A DNA stretch of 64,000 nt from Bacterioplanoides sp965200585 (GTDB taxonomy: Bacteria; Pseudomonadota; Gammaproteobacteria; Pseudomonadales; Oceanobacteraceae), in NCBI RefSeq assembly GCF_965200585.1, contig NZ_OZ241361.1. One strand, written 5' to 3'. Under the pieces are notes generated by a model that ran no database searches, was not told where the DNA came from, and saw only the letters and a program-made list of their open reading frames with translations. Position 1 is the stretch's first letter. Every line of letters starts with the position of its first letter. Below, one piece after another: positions 8,734-17,099 of this stretch. Made by a program: the position numbers and the translations under genes.

Positions 8734-8819
8734 TTTATTATCCGCGCACCTAATATTTTAATTGTGCGGCCTTGCGAGGTTGAGTGAATTCTTCGAAAAT
8801 TAGGGGCAATAACCGCCAT
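8730..8819 (-). CDS. 29-codon leader ORF coupled to the SUKH-like gene
   Basis: ATG 8819 has the RBS AAGGAAGG 10 bases upstream (plus 8830-8837). The basic 29-residue peptide starts MAVIAPNFRR and ends QGRTIKILGARIIK. Its TGA overlaps the next ATG, giving coupled translation. The C-terminal QGRT matches QART of the leader ORF at 61923-62000 in the same position relative to the first cassette, which argues that both are real. Confidence 0.55.
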   Translation of the reverse strand: MAVIAPNFRRIHSTSQGRTIKILGARIIK

Positions 8820-8824
8820 CAATC

Positions 8825-8943
8825 TGAAACCTTCCTTAGCAAGATCATTCCTTTCCAGAGAATCGTGAGTACACGCGATTCAAATAGTGGTTCGCTGATT
8901 ACCTCATAAACCACATATATTTTAGTGTTTAAACTATCACTAT
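8825..8943 (-). repeat. Dispersed 5'-module repeat, copy R2
   Basis: About 120 bp; the 30 bases at its plus-strand left end are identical to R3 (62003-62133). On the minus strand: GTGATAGTTTAAACA, an AT-rich promoter-like part, hairpin gaatcgtg/cacgcgattc (8858-8881), AAAGGAATGATC, then the RBS CTAAGGAAGG. The stem sequence differs between copies but pairing is largely kept, so the hairpin is probably functional. Confidence 0.8.
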
Positions 8944-8967
8944 GATTCAAAGCATACAATTGCTAGC

Positions 8968-9273
8968 TCAACCACCGCGCTGAATATCCCGGTAAAAGTT
9001 CTCATGAGAGCCAAGCGCAATTAACTCCAGCACCAGCTCGCCATCATCAAAGCTATAACCCAGCAAGGTCAGCTGTTTAACCATTTTAAATTTATAGACG
9101 CGCAAAAAACTCAGATTTCCTTTCTTCTGCTCACCCAGAGTGGGATCGGCCAGCAACTCTCTGACGGCTGCATCAAGATCCTGCTTTTGATTTGGCTTAA
9201 GTTTTTTGACGGCTTTTTTAAACGTTGGGGTCTGTAAAACGGTTTTGACCTTGCCTTTATTAGGCTTAGCCAA
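8968..9273 (-). CDS. RelE/ParE-family toxin of a type II toxin-antitoxin system
   Basis: About 101 residues from TTG 9273, which overlaps the antitoxin stop and follows GAGG with good spacing; a longer upstream TTG at 9318 is less likely. The order TPTFKKAVKKLKP, ELLADPTLGEQKKGNLSFLRVYKF, LLGYSFDDGELVLELIALGSHENFY is the RelE/ParE fold pattern with a basic N-terminus and the C-terminal L..GSHE.FY strand. These toxins are mRNA interferases or gyrase poisons; which one is not decidable here. Confidence 0.82.
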   Translation of the reverse strand: MAKPNKGKVKTVLQTPTFKKAVKKLKPNQKQDLDAAVRELLADPTLGEQKKGNLSFLRVYKFKMVKQLTLLGYSFDDGELVLELIALGSHENFYRDIQRGG

Positions 9274-9487
9274 AATCGTATTCCTCAAGTTTTCCGGCTT
9301 CTTTTTCGGCTTGAGCAATAATGGCCTGTTTCACAAATTCATACGGCAGGTCCGGGTTATCTTCCATCATTTCGCCAATTTTGGCCCAGTGCTCAATTTG
9401 TTTTGGAGGCGTTCGGTTTAACGCCTTCGCCATGATTGTTGCCTTATCAATAAGGTCTTGATCGAGTCTGACACTTGAAGTCGCCAT
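9266..9487 (-). CDS. ParD-like antitoxin
   Basis: 73 residues from ATG 9487. It begins MATSSVRLDQDLIDKATIMA, a ribbon-helix-helix DNA-binding segment, then EHWAKIGEMMEDNPDLPYEFV and an acidic tail that should wrap the toxin. This matches the ParD-like antitoxin family. It lies upstream of and overlaps the toxin, the usual order. The operator at 9509-9529, 22 bp upstream, suggests autorepression. Confidence 0.85.
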   Translation of the reverse strand: MATSSVRLDQDLIDKATIMAKALNRTPPKQIEHWAKIGEMMEDNPDLPYEFVKQAIIAQAEKEAGKLEEYDFG

Positions 9488-9508
9488 GATGTAATGCCTT
9501 TTCTGTTG

Positions 9509-9529
9509 TTTGTGGCAATTTACCACAAA
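9509..9529 (-). promoter_or_regulatory. Palindromic operator of the toxin-antitoxin operon
   Basis: TTTGTGG and CCACAAA arms separated by 7 bases, just upstream of the antitoxin start. Position and symmetry fit autorepression by the ribbon-helix-helix antitoxin. Confidence 0.6.
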
Positions 9530-9567
9530 TGTAGCTTTTTAATACAGGTTGTTGTTTATGATATGTC

Positions 9568-9616
9568 AACTGTACTGCCCCTGAATATAAAAACTGTACT
9601 TAGTATCAGTACAGTT
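9568..9616 (+). promoter_or_regulatory. MocR promoter/operator repeats
   Basis: aactgtact at 9568-9576 and again at 9592-9600 (24 bp apart, direct), the second forming a palindrome with agtacagtt at 9608-9616. MocR-type regulators typically bind spaced repeats in their own promoter. A degenerate copy of this whole segment lies at 5855-5904 and related half-sites precede the DMT exporter. Confidence 0.6.
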
Positions 9617-9665
9617 TTACGGCTAAGATAACACCGTGTTTTCCCGCTGATGCCAATGAGCCCCC

Positions 9666-11126
9666 ATGTTACAACGCCAGGCCGAACAGCCGCTGTACTT
9701 ACAATTAGCCGACCATATTGCCGATGATATTCGCGAGGGTATTTATGCCAGCGGTTCTAAGGTGCCGAGTGTGCGTAAGCTGGCGCAGCAGCACGGTGTC
9801 AGCATTTCGACAGTAACGCAGGCCTACGCCTGGTTGGAAGATCAGGGCTGGATCAGTGCTCGACCGCAGTCAGGCTATTACGTGCGTTCGGATATCGCGC
9901 CGGATAGCGATGAGCGCCCGCCGCTGTCATTAGGTGATGAACCCAGAGACGTGACTAAGGGTGAGTTTATTAATCAGATGCTGACGCGTATTAATCGCCC
10001 GGCAACGGTGAACCTGGGCGCGGCCATTCCGCATATCAGTTGGTTGCCGCAGCGGGCATTACAGACTCATATTCAGAAAGTCAGTCGTTTTCAGACGGCA
10101 GATGTACTCAACTATACTTTCTCTCCCGGGGTCGAGGAGTTGCGCTCACATATTGCGGTGCGGATGCGTGATGTTGGGGTGCGTTGTTTAAGCGACGATA
10201 TTGTTGTTACCCATGGTTGTGCCGAAGCATTAACGCTATGCCTGCGTTCTGTGACTCAGCCCGGTGATCTGGTGGCGGTGGAGTCGCCTTGTTATTACGG
10301 CTTTCTGCAAATTGCCAAAATGCTGAACCTGAAGGTGATTGAGATCCCCACCGATCCACAAACCGGTATCAGTATTGATGCGTTAAAACTGGCGTTGCAG
10401 CAGTGGCCGATTAAAGCGATTGAAGTGAGTAGCCGTTATTCCAACCCGACCGGCTGCAGTATTCCCGCAGAAAACCAGCAGCAGTTAGTGGCATTGGCGC
10501 AGCAATATGAAATGCCGGTGATTGAAGATGATATTTATGGCGATATCAGCTTCCCAACCTTGCGTGGCCAGAAGCAGGCGGTGAATTCGGTATTAAAAAC
10601 TTATGATAAAGATGGTTGGGTGCTGTATTGCTCATCGTTTTCTAAAACCGTGGCTGCCGGTTTACGAGTGGGTTGGTGTATTCCCGGGCGTTGGAAAAAC
10701 AAGGTTATCCAGAACCAGACGTTTACTACGTTTTCGGCGTCCAGCTTGTCGCAATATGCGTTGTTATCCTATTTGCAGAACGGCCATTACGATCGTCATT
10801 TGCGTCAGTTCCGCACTCAGGCGGCCACCAATATGCAGCGCTTTATTCAGGCGGTGCGCGACTATTTTCCGCCAGGCACCAAAATTAATGAACCGGCCGG
10901 TGGGTTTATTTTGTGGGTGGCGTTACCGCAGGGAGTGGATGCCATGGCGTTGCATTATGACGCCTTACAAGCGTCGATTGTGGTAACGCCGGGGGATTTA
11001 TTTTCCAATACTGAGCACTTTTCAAACTTTATTCGTTTAAGTGCTGCGGTTCCCTGGAATGAGCAAACGGAGCAGGCATTAAAAACCTTAGGCGCTTTGG
11101 CTGAAAAGCAGTTGCTTGGCTCTTAA
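9666..11126 (+). CDS. MocR/PdxR-type regulator (GntR HTH fused to aminotransferase fold)
   Basis: 486 residues. The N-terminal winged helix (about 1-72; LADHIADDIREGIYASGSK, SVRKLAQQHGVSISTVTQAY) is GntR-like. The rest is a fold-type I PLP aminotransferase domain with SNPTG, EDDIYGDI and the PLP-lysine segment SSFSKTVAAGLRVG. MocR regulators sense PLP or amino compounds and often control a nearby transporter. The ATG 9666 start has no strong RBS. Likely targets are its own promoter and possibly the DMT exporter at 3235-4197. Confidence 0.88.
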   Translation: MLQRQAEQPLYLQLADHIADDIREGIYASGSKVPSVRKLAQQHGVSISTVTQAYAWLEDQGWISARPQSGYYVRSDIAPDSDERPPLSLGDEPRDVTKGEFINQMLTRINRPATVNLGAAIPHISWLPQRALQTHIQKVSRFQTADVLNYTFSPGVEELRSHIAVRMRDVGVRCLSDDIVVTHGCAEALTLCLRSVTQPGDLVAVESPCYYGFLQIAKMLNLKVIEIPTDPQTGISIDALKLALQQWPIKAIEVSSRYSNPTGCSIPAENQQQLVALAQQYEMPVIEDDIYGDISFPTLRGQKQAVNSVLKTYDKDGWVLYCSSFSKTVAAGLRVGWCIPGRWKNKVIQNQTFTTFSASSLSQYALLSYLQNGHYDRHLRQFRTQAATNMQRFIQAVRDYFPPGTKINEPAGGFILWVALPQGVDAMALHYDALQASIVVTPGDLFSNTEHFSNFIRLSAAVPWNEQTEQALKTLGALAEKQLLGS

Positions 11127-11160
11127 CGGTATTTAACTTTCTCTTGAAGTCGGTTTTAAC

Positions 11161-11195
11161 AAAAAAAGCCCAACTGGATTGTACTCCAGTCGGGC
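11161..11195 (-). terminator. Intrinsic terminator of dapD
   Basis: On the minus strand, GCCCGACTGGA pairs with TCCAGTTGGGC across a 6-base loop, followed by seven U residues. It sits 30 bp after the dapD stop. Confidence 0.88.
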
Positions 11196-11226
11196 GCTTT
11201 GCATTGTGCGGCAATAGAGCTGCGAA

Positions 11227-12255
11227 TTAGTTATTCGCGTGCAGCTCGTTGTTCAACTCAATCGCAGTTTTGTTGGTCACACACTGCAGAGCACCGGTGA
11301 TGGAATCGCGACGGAACAGCAGGTCAGATTTACCGGCCAGATCACGTGCTTTAACGGTTTCAACCACGGCTTTGTTGTCGTCCAGTACCTGAATCTTGCT
11401 GCCCGCAGTGATGTACAAGCCAGCTTCCACGGTGCAACGGTCGCCCAGAGGAATACCGATACCAGCGTTAGCGCCCAGCAGGCACTTCTCGCCAACGGAA
11501 ATGATGATGTTGCCGCCGCCAGACAGGGTGCCCATGGTGGAACAACCACCACCCAGGTCAGAACCGTCACCAACCACAACACCGGCAGAGATACGGCCTT
11601 CAATCATAGAAACGCCCATGGTACCGGCATTAAAGTTCACGAAACCTTCGTGCATGATGGTGGTGCCTTCACCGATGTAAGCACCTAAGCGAACACGTGC
11701 GGTGTGTGCGATACGAACGCCGCTTGGTACCACGTAGTCGGTCATGCGTGGGAATTTATCAACGCTGTTAACCGACAGCAGTTCGCCGTTCAGTCGTGCC
11801 TGTAATTGCGCTTCTGGCAGTTCCGCCAGATCAATTGCACCCAGGTTGGTCCAGGCAACGTTTGGCAGCAGGCCGAACATACCAGACAGATCAACGCCGT
11901 GTGGCTTAACCAGACGGTGCGATAACAGGTGCAGCTTCAGATACACTTCTGGCGTAGTGGAAGATTGCTCGTCGGTTTCCAGAATGGTCACAACCACTGG
12001 CTTCTGGCTTTCAGTGCAGGCACGTGCCAGTGCTGCTTGTGCCGCATCAGCTGCTTCAATCGCGTCTGCGAATGCGCTCAGTTCACCACCGTCGGCTTCG
12101 ATTGCCTGATTGCCACCTTCGTAGCCCAGTGTTTCTTTAGCGGCAGCAACCAGCTCAGCAGCCGGGTTTAACAGAGGTTGCTGGTAGAAAACTTCTAACC
12201 ACTCGCCTTTGCTGTTTTTAGTACCAACGCCGATGGCCAGGGCAAATGTGCTCAT
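11227..12255 (-). CDS. dapD: Tetrahydrodipicolinate N-succinyltransferase (long form)
   Basis: 342 residues, the long gamma-proteobacterial/actinobacterial form rather than the ~274-residue E. coli type. The second half is a left-handed beta-helix with hexapeptide repeats (GAYIGEGTTIMHEGFVN, GVVVGDGSDLGGGCSTMG, GEKCLLGANAGIGIPLG). The enzyme uses succinyl-CoA to succinylate tetrahydrodipicolinate in lysine and diaminopimelate synthesis. An RBS (GAGGATATCC) precedes ATG 12255. The downstream terminator and the ArsC-like gene upstream form a frequent pairing in gammaproteobacteria. Confidence 0.95.
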   Translation of the reverse strand: MSTFALAIGVGTKNSKGEWLEVFYQQPLLNPAAELVAAAKETLGYEGGNQAIEADGGELSAFADAIEAADAAQAALARACTESQKPVVVTILETDEQSSTTPEVYLKLHLLSHRLVKPHGVDLSGMFGLLPNVAWTNLGAIDLAELPEAQLQARLNGELLSVNSVDKFPRMTDYVVPSGVRIAHTARVRLGAYIGEGTTIMHEGFVNFNAGTMGVSMIEGRISAGVVVGDGSDLGGGCSTMGTLSGGGNIIISVGEKCLLGANAGIGIPLGDRCTVEAGLYITAGSKIQVLDDNKAVVETVKARDLAGKSDLLFRRDSITGALQCVTNKTAIELNNELHANN

Positions 12256-12316
12256 TGGATATCCTCAAATATAAATAGATGTGTCGTGTTAATTCGTTTC
12301 TTCGCAGGTCAGTTGC

Positions 12317-12661
12317 TTAACTGAACAGCTGCTGATATTCGTCGGCTTTAAAGCCCAGTATTTTGGCAGAGCCAGTATCCAGTAACGGGCGCTTGATGAT
12401 GGACTGGTTTTCCAGCATCACTGCGCGCGCACTGTCGCGGTTAATATTGTCTTTGATGTCGTCTGGCAGTTTACGCCAGGTGGTGCCGCGCTTATTGATC
12501 AGAGCCTCGAAGCCTAATTCATCCAGCCAGCTGTCCAGCTGAGCTTCGCTTAAACCGTCTTTTTTGTAGTCATGGAACTGATAATCAACCCCGTTTTCTT
12601 CCAGCCACTTACGGGCTTTCTTGATGGTGTCGCAGTTATTAATGCCATACATGGTGATCAA
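12317..12661 (-). CDS. ArsC/Spx-family YffB-like protein
   Basis: 114 residues, thioredoxin-like ArsC/Spx fold: MYGINNCDTIKKARKWLEE, FHDYKKDG, RGTTWRKLP, IKRPLLD and a C-terminal LGFKADEYQ. The N-terminal motif has one cysteine (NCDT), as in YffB, not the full arsenate reductase set, so arsenate reduction is unlikely. Start: TTG 12661 has GAGG at proper distance; the alternative ATG 12652 is 18 bases from it. Adjacent to dapD in the same direction, a common arrangement with unknown logic. Confidence 0.85.
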   Translation of the reverse strand: MITMYGINNCDTIKKARKWLEENGVDYQFHDYKKDGLSEAQLDSWLDELGFEALINKRGTTWRKLPDDIKDNINRDSARAVMLENQSIIKRPLLDTGSAKILGFKADEYQQLFS

Positions 12662-12846
12662 GGCGTATATCCTCTAAAACAATGCGGATTTCTGTGTGCA
12701 AAACGGGCGCTATGGTAGCAGAAGTGGGGGAGGGTGTTTAGAGGTTGTCGGGGGCTGAAACAGGTTTGATTCGGTTTTGGCATGCTGTTTATGGCAGAGT
12801 GAGCTTGTTATAGTGACTTTACTATCATTATCAAGGATGAAATCAG

Positions 12847-13353
12847 ATGAATTGCTTCTCAATTGCGCTACTAAGCCTGTCGTCGTTGCTGTTTGGCTGC
12901 GGGTCAGATTCGGATTCAGACCCGGATAATCAAATGACTGTTGATACACAAGTCGTCGTGAGTGGGCTATTACCACTGCCGGGTCGAGGGAATGGTCAGT
13001 CGTTCAGGGTGATAAAAACTCAGGCTGAAATTGACGAAGTACTGGCTTCTGTATCCACACAAAGCAACCATTCATTCAATTTTGCAAACTCCACTTATGT
13101 TCTTTACCTGCGTGGAGAGAACGATATAAGCCCTTGCACCGCGAAAATAAATTATAAAGGTGTAAATGGTTATGTATCTGATGATGGGTCTTTGGTTGTA
13201 AGTCCTCGTTTACAGCAGGAGTGCCCGAATACCGACCCTGATGTTGCCTGTAATGCAATTTTTATCGCTGAGTATCCGTATTATTTGATCGAGTTAAATG
13301 CAAAATCCGAATCAATAGTATTTAAGGAAGAAAAGCTCAAAAGCTGTGGTTAG
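12847..13353 (+). CDS. Small putative lipoprotein
   Basis: 168 residues starting MNCFSIALLSLSSLLFGCG: a type II signal peptide with lipobox LFGC, then an Asp/Ser-rich linker. The mature part (GQSFRVIKTQAEIDEVLASV... YVLYLRGENDISPC... EYPYYLIEL) resembles small protease-inhibitor-like or PrcB-like lipoprotein domains, but I cannot assign a family. Four cysteines in the mature part may form disulfides. No operon partner. Confidence 0.6.
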   Translation: MNCFSIALLSLSSLLFGCGSDSDSDPDNQMTVDTQVVVSGLLPLPGRGNGQSFRVIKTQAEIDEVLASVSTQSNHSFNFANSTYVLYLRGENDISPCTAKINYKGVNGYVSDDGSLVVSPRLQQECPNTDPDVACNAIFIAEYPYYLIELNAKSESIVFKEEKLKSCG

Positions 13354-13727
13354 TGCAATGCACTCAAATCTTACTGATGTATAACAACAAAATAATCAGT
13401 GTCACGGCGCTGGGTGCTAATAACGTATTCATATAATGGGTGCCTTATTGTGAATATGTAATGGTTTTATCAGTGCTGGCAGGCTGTTTATATCGAATTT
13501 AGCTTGCTTATATAGATTGGAGGTGGCTATTCAATAAGAACAATCAAAAGATTTAATAGGGGTTATCGGTAAAATTTATTGCCCAGATAGTTCTTTTTTT
13601 GTGGTTGTTGGTATAGCTGTTTTGACTGGTTATAAAAATTAATAAGCCTTGAAGAAAATTTCAATTTCTCAGGATGTTGGTGTTTGAGTTTAATTAATAA
13701 GCACACACAACATAAAGAGGAAGTTCT
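13354..13727 (+). other. Intergenic region before the small secreted protein
   Basis: 374 bp, AT-rich, no supported gene. The stretch tggcaggctgtttat...agcttgcttatata near 13478-13517 weakly resembles tggcatgctgtttat...agcttgttatagtg near 12779-12815 upstream of the lipoprotein gene, so both genes may share a promoter-proximal element. Confidence 0.35.
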
Positions 13728-14006
13728 ATGAAAACTTCAATTAAAAAATCCGTTATTAAATCGGTTTCTGTTTTTGTATCTACTGCAGTATTAAGTCTGG
13801 CTGCTATTGCTGAGCCCGCTAATAAGCAACAGCTGTCGTTTAACAAAGCAGAAGTTTCCCGCAGTGCCGTTGTTAACGGCGTTCAGCCAACGACGGGGTT
13901 TGGTAAATATGTCTTTAACCGGGTTGAGCGTAAAAGCATTCCGGCTGTTGGTGGCCGGGTAGTTGCCAGCCATAAAGGTTCGTTGCGAGCGGATCGTAAC
14001 ATATAA
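13728..14006 (+). CDS. Small secreted protein of unknown function
   Basis: 92 residues with a lysine-rich N-terminus and a clear signal peptide (about 1-28, ending SLAAIAEP). The mature part of about 64 residues is basic, with no cysteine and no known motif (GFGKYVFNRVERKSIPAVGG). A good RBS (agaggaag) precedes ATG 13728. Isolated single gene with its own promoter region and a downstream hairpin. Confidence 0.6.
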   Translation: MKTSIKKSVIKSVSVFVSTAVLSLAAIAEPANKQQLSFNKAEVSRSAVVNGVQPTTGFGKYVFNRVERKSIPAVGGRVVASHKGSLRADRNI

Positions 14007-14027
14007 AATCAATAAATAGCCCCTGAT

Positions 14028-14065
14028 AACTCCATTACTTGTACTAAGGTGCAGCTAATGGAGTT
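14028..14065 (+). terminator. Hairpin after the small secreted protein gene
   Basis: aactccatta / taatggagtt, 10-bp stem with an 18-base loop, 21 bp after the stop. No U-run, so it is only terminator-like. The rest of 14066-14305 is AT-rich with no gene. Confidence 0.4.
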
Positions 14066-14305
14066 GTAGCGATAAAGATCAAATATTTACAAAATAAAAA
14101 ATGTTAACTTTGTCATATCTCGGGGTGATGAATAGCTCTGTTATAAATTAAGAACCCTCCAATATTCTGACTTCGGTCATTTTTTACTGAAATTTAACCT
14201 TATAACACTTCTAGTGGATTCGTCTTATCTTAGCCATTCCAGCTTTTATCAACTGGCAGAATTGTAAAAACGGACTAACGTAATACGGAAGTAAAAGGAG
14301 TGGTT

Positions 14306-16315
14306 ATGAATTTTCTGAAAGATGCCAGTGTTAAGCATAAGTTGCTGATTTTACTGGTTTTACCCTTGCTTGCTGTGTTGTTTTTGCAGAGTTCAGTGCT
14401 GAAAGGGCAGATGAACGATCTGGAGTCGATGGAGCATATTACTCAGCTTGCTGAATTAGCAGTGGTAAACAGTGCGCTGGCCCATGAGATGCAAAAAGAG
14501 CGCGGTATGTCGGCCGGTTATCTGGGTAGCGGTGGCAAGAAGTTTGTTGATGCCTTGCCAAAACAACGACAGCTAACGGATCAACGTTTGTCAGAATGGA
14601 AAAGCTGGCTAACTAACAATGACTACCGTTTATACCCCAGCGTTTATAAAGAAATTCAGGATGTTGAATCTGGTATTCAACAACTCACCGGCTTCCGCCA
14701 ACGTATCAGCGCGCTGCAAATTGAATTACCTAAGGTATTGGCATTTTATACCGGCAATATTGGCCATTTATTAAGTGTGCCAGCCTATGCCACCGACTAT
14801 ACCGACGACGGCAAAATTTCCCGTGAATTACAGGCGTATTATAATTTTTTGCAGGGTAAAGAGCGCTCTGGTATTGAACGGGCGGTATTGAGTAATACTT
14901 TCGCTAAAGATCAGTTTGCCCCCGGTTTATATGCCCGATTTATTGATCTGGTTTCCGGTCAGAATAATTATTTCTCGAATTACCAGCTATTTGCCAATCA
15001 AGAAGAGTTACAGCATTTCAGGGAGTTTAAGCAAAGTGCCGAAGAGAAGCGGGTTCAGGAATTCCGCGCTATAGCCAATAAAAAATCGATCACCGGCGGG
15101 TTTAACGTCGATCCGGCGAAATGGTTTGCCGCGTCGACGGCACGTATCAATAAACTCAAAGCACTGGAAGACGACTTCAAAAAGAGCATGATACTGCACG
15201 CTAAAGAAGCCACTGAAGCAGTAAAGACACAAATCTGGTCTTCTTTAATAACCGCTGCTTTGATAATTACGTTAACACTGGCAATCGCTTATTGGTTATC
15301 GATGTTGCTGTATCGCCAGATTCAGAGCTTGTCGGACACCATGCATAAAGCAGGCAGAGAGTTTCGCTTAAACAGTCGCAGCTCGGTATTGATGAATGAC
15401 GAGCTGGGTGAATCGGCAAAAGCCCTGAATGAGATGCTGGAAAACATCTCCGAGCTGGTACGGCAGATGGAGGCTACCTCAAAAGAAGTGGAACTGATCT
15501 CCATTCAGAACCATTGTACGGTTTCTCTTAGTGCCAAAGGTATGCAGAATCAGCAGGCTGAATCAGAGCAGGTTGTGGTAGGCGTGCATCAGCTGGAACA
15601 GGCGACCCGGGAAATTGCGTCCAATATTCAGACAGTGGCCAGCCAATCCGATCAGGCCAACCAGATTGCACTGCAAAGCACTCAGGTAGTGGAGCGCAGT
15701 GTGTCGCGCATCGCCAACCTGAGTGATCATATGGCCGATGTTTCTTCTACCATCCGTGAGCTGCATAACAGCAGCAGTACCATTGGTGGTGTTCTGAATG
15801 TCATTAAATCCATTGCTGAGCAAACCAATTTGCTGGCTTTAAATGCTGCAATTGAAGCGGCTCGTGCCGGAGAGCAGGGGCGTGGCTTTGCAGTTGTGGC
15901 GGATGAAGTACGAACACTGGCGCAGCGTACTCAGGAATCTACCTCTGAGATTGAGAGCATTATTGGTAAATTTCAGCAGGAATCCGAAGCAGCATTTTCG
16001 GCGGTGGAGCAGTCACAATCGGCGGTGGAAGAAAGTGTTTCAACCGCCGGTGAGCTGGATCAGGCACTCGCCGTGATTCGCAATGCAATTGGTGATATCC
16101 AGAATTTATCCGATCAGGTTGCCTCGGCGGCCGAAGAGCAGGTTGCCACCAATAAAGAGCTCGGTGATTCCATGCGTCAGATCCATAATATTGCCGAGCA
16201 TACGGTGCAAACCTCAGAGTTTATGCGCAAAACCTCAAAGCAACAGCGAGAGCTGTCGCAGAAAATGAATCAGCAGGCGGATCGCTTTATTATTGATGAG
16301 CAACCGGCCTCCTGA
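14306..16315 (+). CDS. Methyl-accepting chemotaxis protein with NIT (nitrate/nitrite-sensing) domain
   Basis: 669 residues. Membrane helix 1 (about 10-28), a periplasmic all-helical NIT domain (about 45-285; QKERGMSAGYLGSGGKKF, PAYATDYTDDGKISRELQAYYNFLQGKERSG), helix 2 (about 310-330), a HAMP-like linker, then the signalling domain with the hairpin tip EQTNLLALNAAIEAARAGEQGRGFAVVADEVRTLA. NIT domains are associated with nitrate/nitrite sensing; the link to the nitrate locus 20 kb away is inference. Start ATG 14306 is chosen for the AAGGAG 6 bases upstream. Confidence 0.88.
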   Translation: MNFLKDASVKHKLLILLVLPLLAVLFLQSSVLKGQMNDLESMEHITQLAELAVVNSALAHEMQKERGMSAGYLGSGGKKFVDALPKQRQLTDQRLSEWKSWLTNNDYRLYPSVYKEIQDVESGIQQLTGFRQRISALQIELPKVLAFYTGNIGHLLSVPAYATDYTDDGKISRELQAYYNFLQGKERSGIERAVLSNTFAKDQFAPGLYARFIDLVSGQNNYFSNYQLFANQEELQHFREFKQSAEEKRVQEFRAIANKKSITGGFNVDPAKWFAASTARINKLKALEDDFKKSMILHAKEATEAVKTQIWSSLITAALIITLTLAIAYWLSMLLYRQIQSLSDTMHKAGREFRLNSRSSVLMNDELGESAKALNEMLENISELVRQMEATSKEVELISIQNHCTVSLSAKGMQNQQAESEQVVVGVHQLEQATREIASNIQTVASQSDQANQIALQSTQVVERSVSRIANLSDHMADVSSTIRELHNSSSTIGGVLNVIKSIAEQTNLLALNAAIEAARAGEQGRGFAVVADEVRTLAQRTQESTSEIESIIGKFQQESEAAFSAVEQSQSAVEESVSTAGELDQALAVIRNAIGDIQNLSDQVASAAEEQVATNKELGDSMRQIHNIAEHTVQTSEFMRKTSKQQRELSQKMNQQADRFIIDEQPAS

Positions 16316-16325
16316 TAAATCACGA

Positions 16326-17021
16326 TTAACGAGCTGACAGCAGCTGGCCGATAAACTCAGCCACGTCTTGCAGCTCGTCTTCACTCACTTCATGCTGAAG
16401 TGGGTATTCTTTCCAGACCGGGCTGAAATTATTCTCCCTTAACCACTCTAAAGCTTCCTGACCCAACATTTTCGGCACTACGGTATCGTGTGAACCGTGA
16501 CCAATAAACATCGGCAACTGCGCATTGCAGGGTTTTATCTTCAGTGGCTCTGCCAGATAGGTGGATAAACAAATGGCTCCGGCCAGGCGTTGCGGAAAAC
16601 CACACGTAGCCTGGTAAGCAATCGCGCCGCCCTGAGAAAAACCAGCAATCAGAATACGCTCAGCACTAATTCCCTGTTCAACCTGTTGCTGAATCAGAGA
16701 GTGTATAGCGCTGATAGCAGCCTGATACTGATGGTTGTTGATTGTGCGTCGTGGTGACGCTGAAAAAATATCGTACCAGGCAGGCATCATCATGCCACCG
16801 TTAATGGTGACGGCCAGAGAGGGCGCTTGCGGATACAACATTTTCAGGCCAAGTTGCTGGCTGTGCTGGCGAATAAAGCCGGTAATCGGCGCAAAATCAT
16901 ACGCACTCGCCCCCAGACCGTGCAGCCAGATAATGCAGCTGTCAGCGTTAACATCTGGCTCATGAATTAAAACCTGTAACGATTCAAAGGTTGACGCTGT
17001 TTCACTTATCGTCTCACTCAT
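16326..17021 (-). CDS. Carboxylesterase/phospholipase-family alpha/beta hydrolase
   Basis: 231 residues of the YpfH/acyl-protein-thioesterase-like branch. IIWLHGLGASAYDFAPI forms the oxyanion region, the nucleophile serine is in GFSQGG, the acid in GHGSHDTVVP, and the histidine in YPLQHEVSEDE. Cytoplasmic, no signal peptide. Probably hydrolyses short-chain esters. Single-gene unit converging on the chemoreceptor gene. Confidence 0.85.
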   Translation of the reverse strand: MSETISETASTFESLQVLIHEPDVNADSCIIWLHGLGASAYDFAPITGFIRQHSQQLGLKMLYPQAPSLAVTINGGMMMPAWYDIFSASPRRTINNHQYQAAISAIHSLIQQQVEQGISAERILIAGFSQGGAIAYQATCGFPQRLAGAICLSTYLAEPLKIKPCNAQLPMFIGHGSHDTVVPKMLGQEALEWLRENNFSPVWKEYPLQHEVSEDELQDVAEFIGQLLSAR

Positions 17022-17099
17022 GGGGATACACTCATACCGGTATATTTAGCTGACTAAAAAACCGAGTATACCAAATCTGCGCAGCGATTTTTTTGAGGC

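Noticed and set aside
4849..9530. Prophage or IS-borne island
   Set aside because: No integrase, transposase, phage gene or tRNA target site; the borders are explained by duplicated DUF2750 and MocR-operator segments.
12317..12661. Arsenate reductase
   Set aside because: Only one cysteine and YffB-like sequence; no ars genes nearby.
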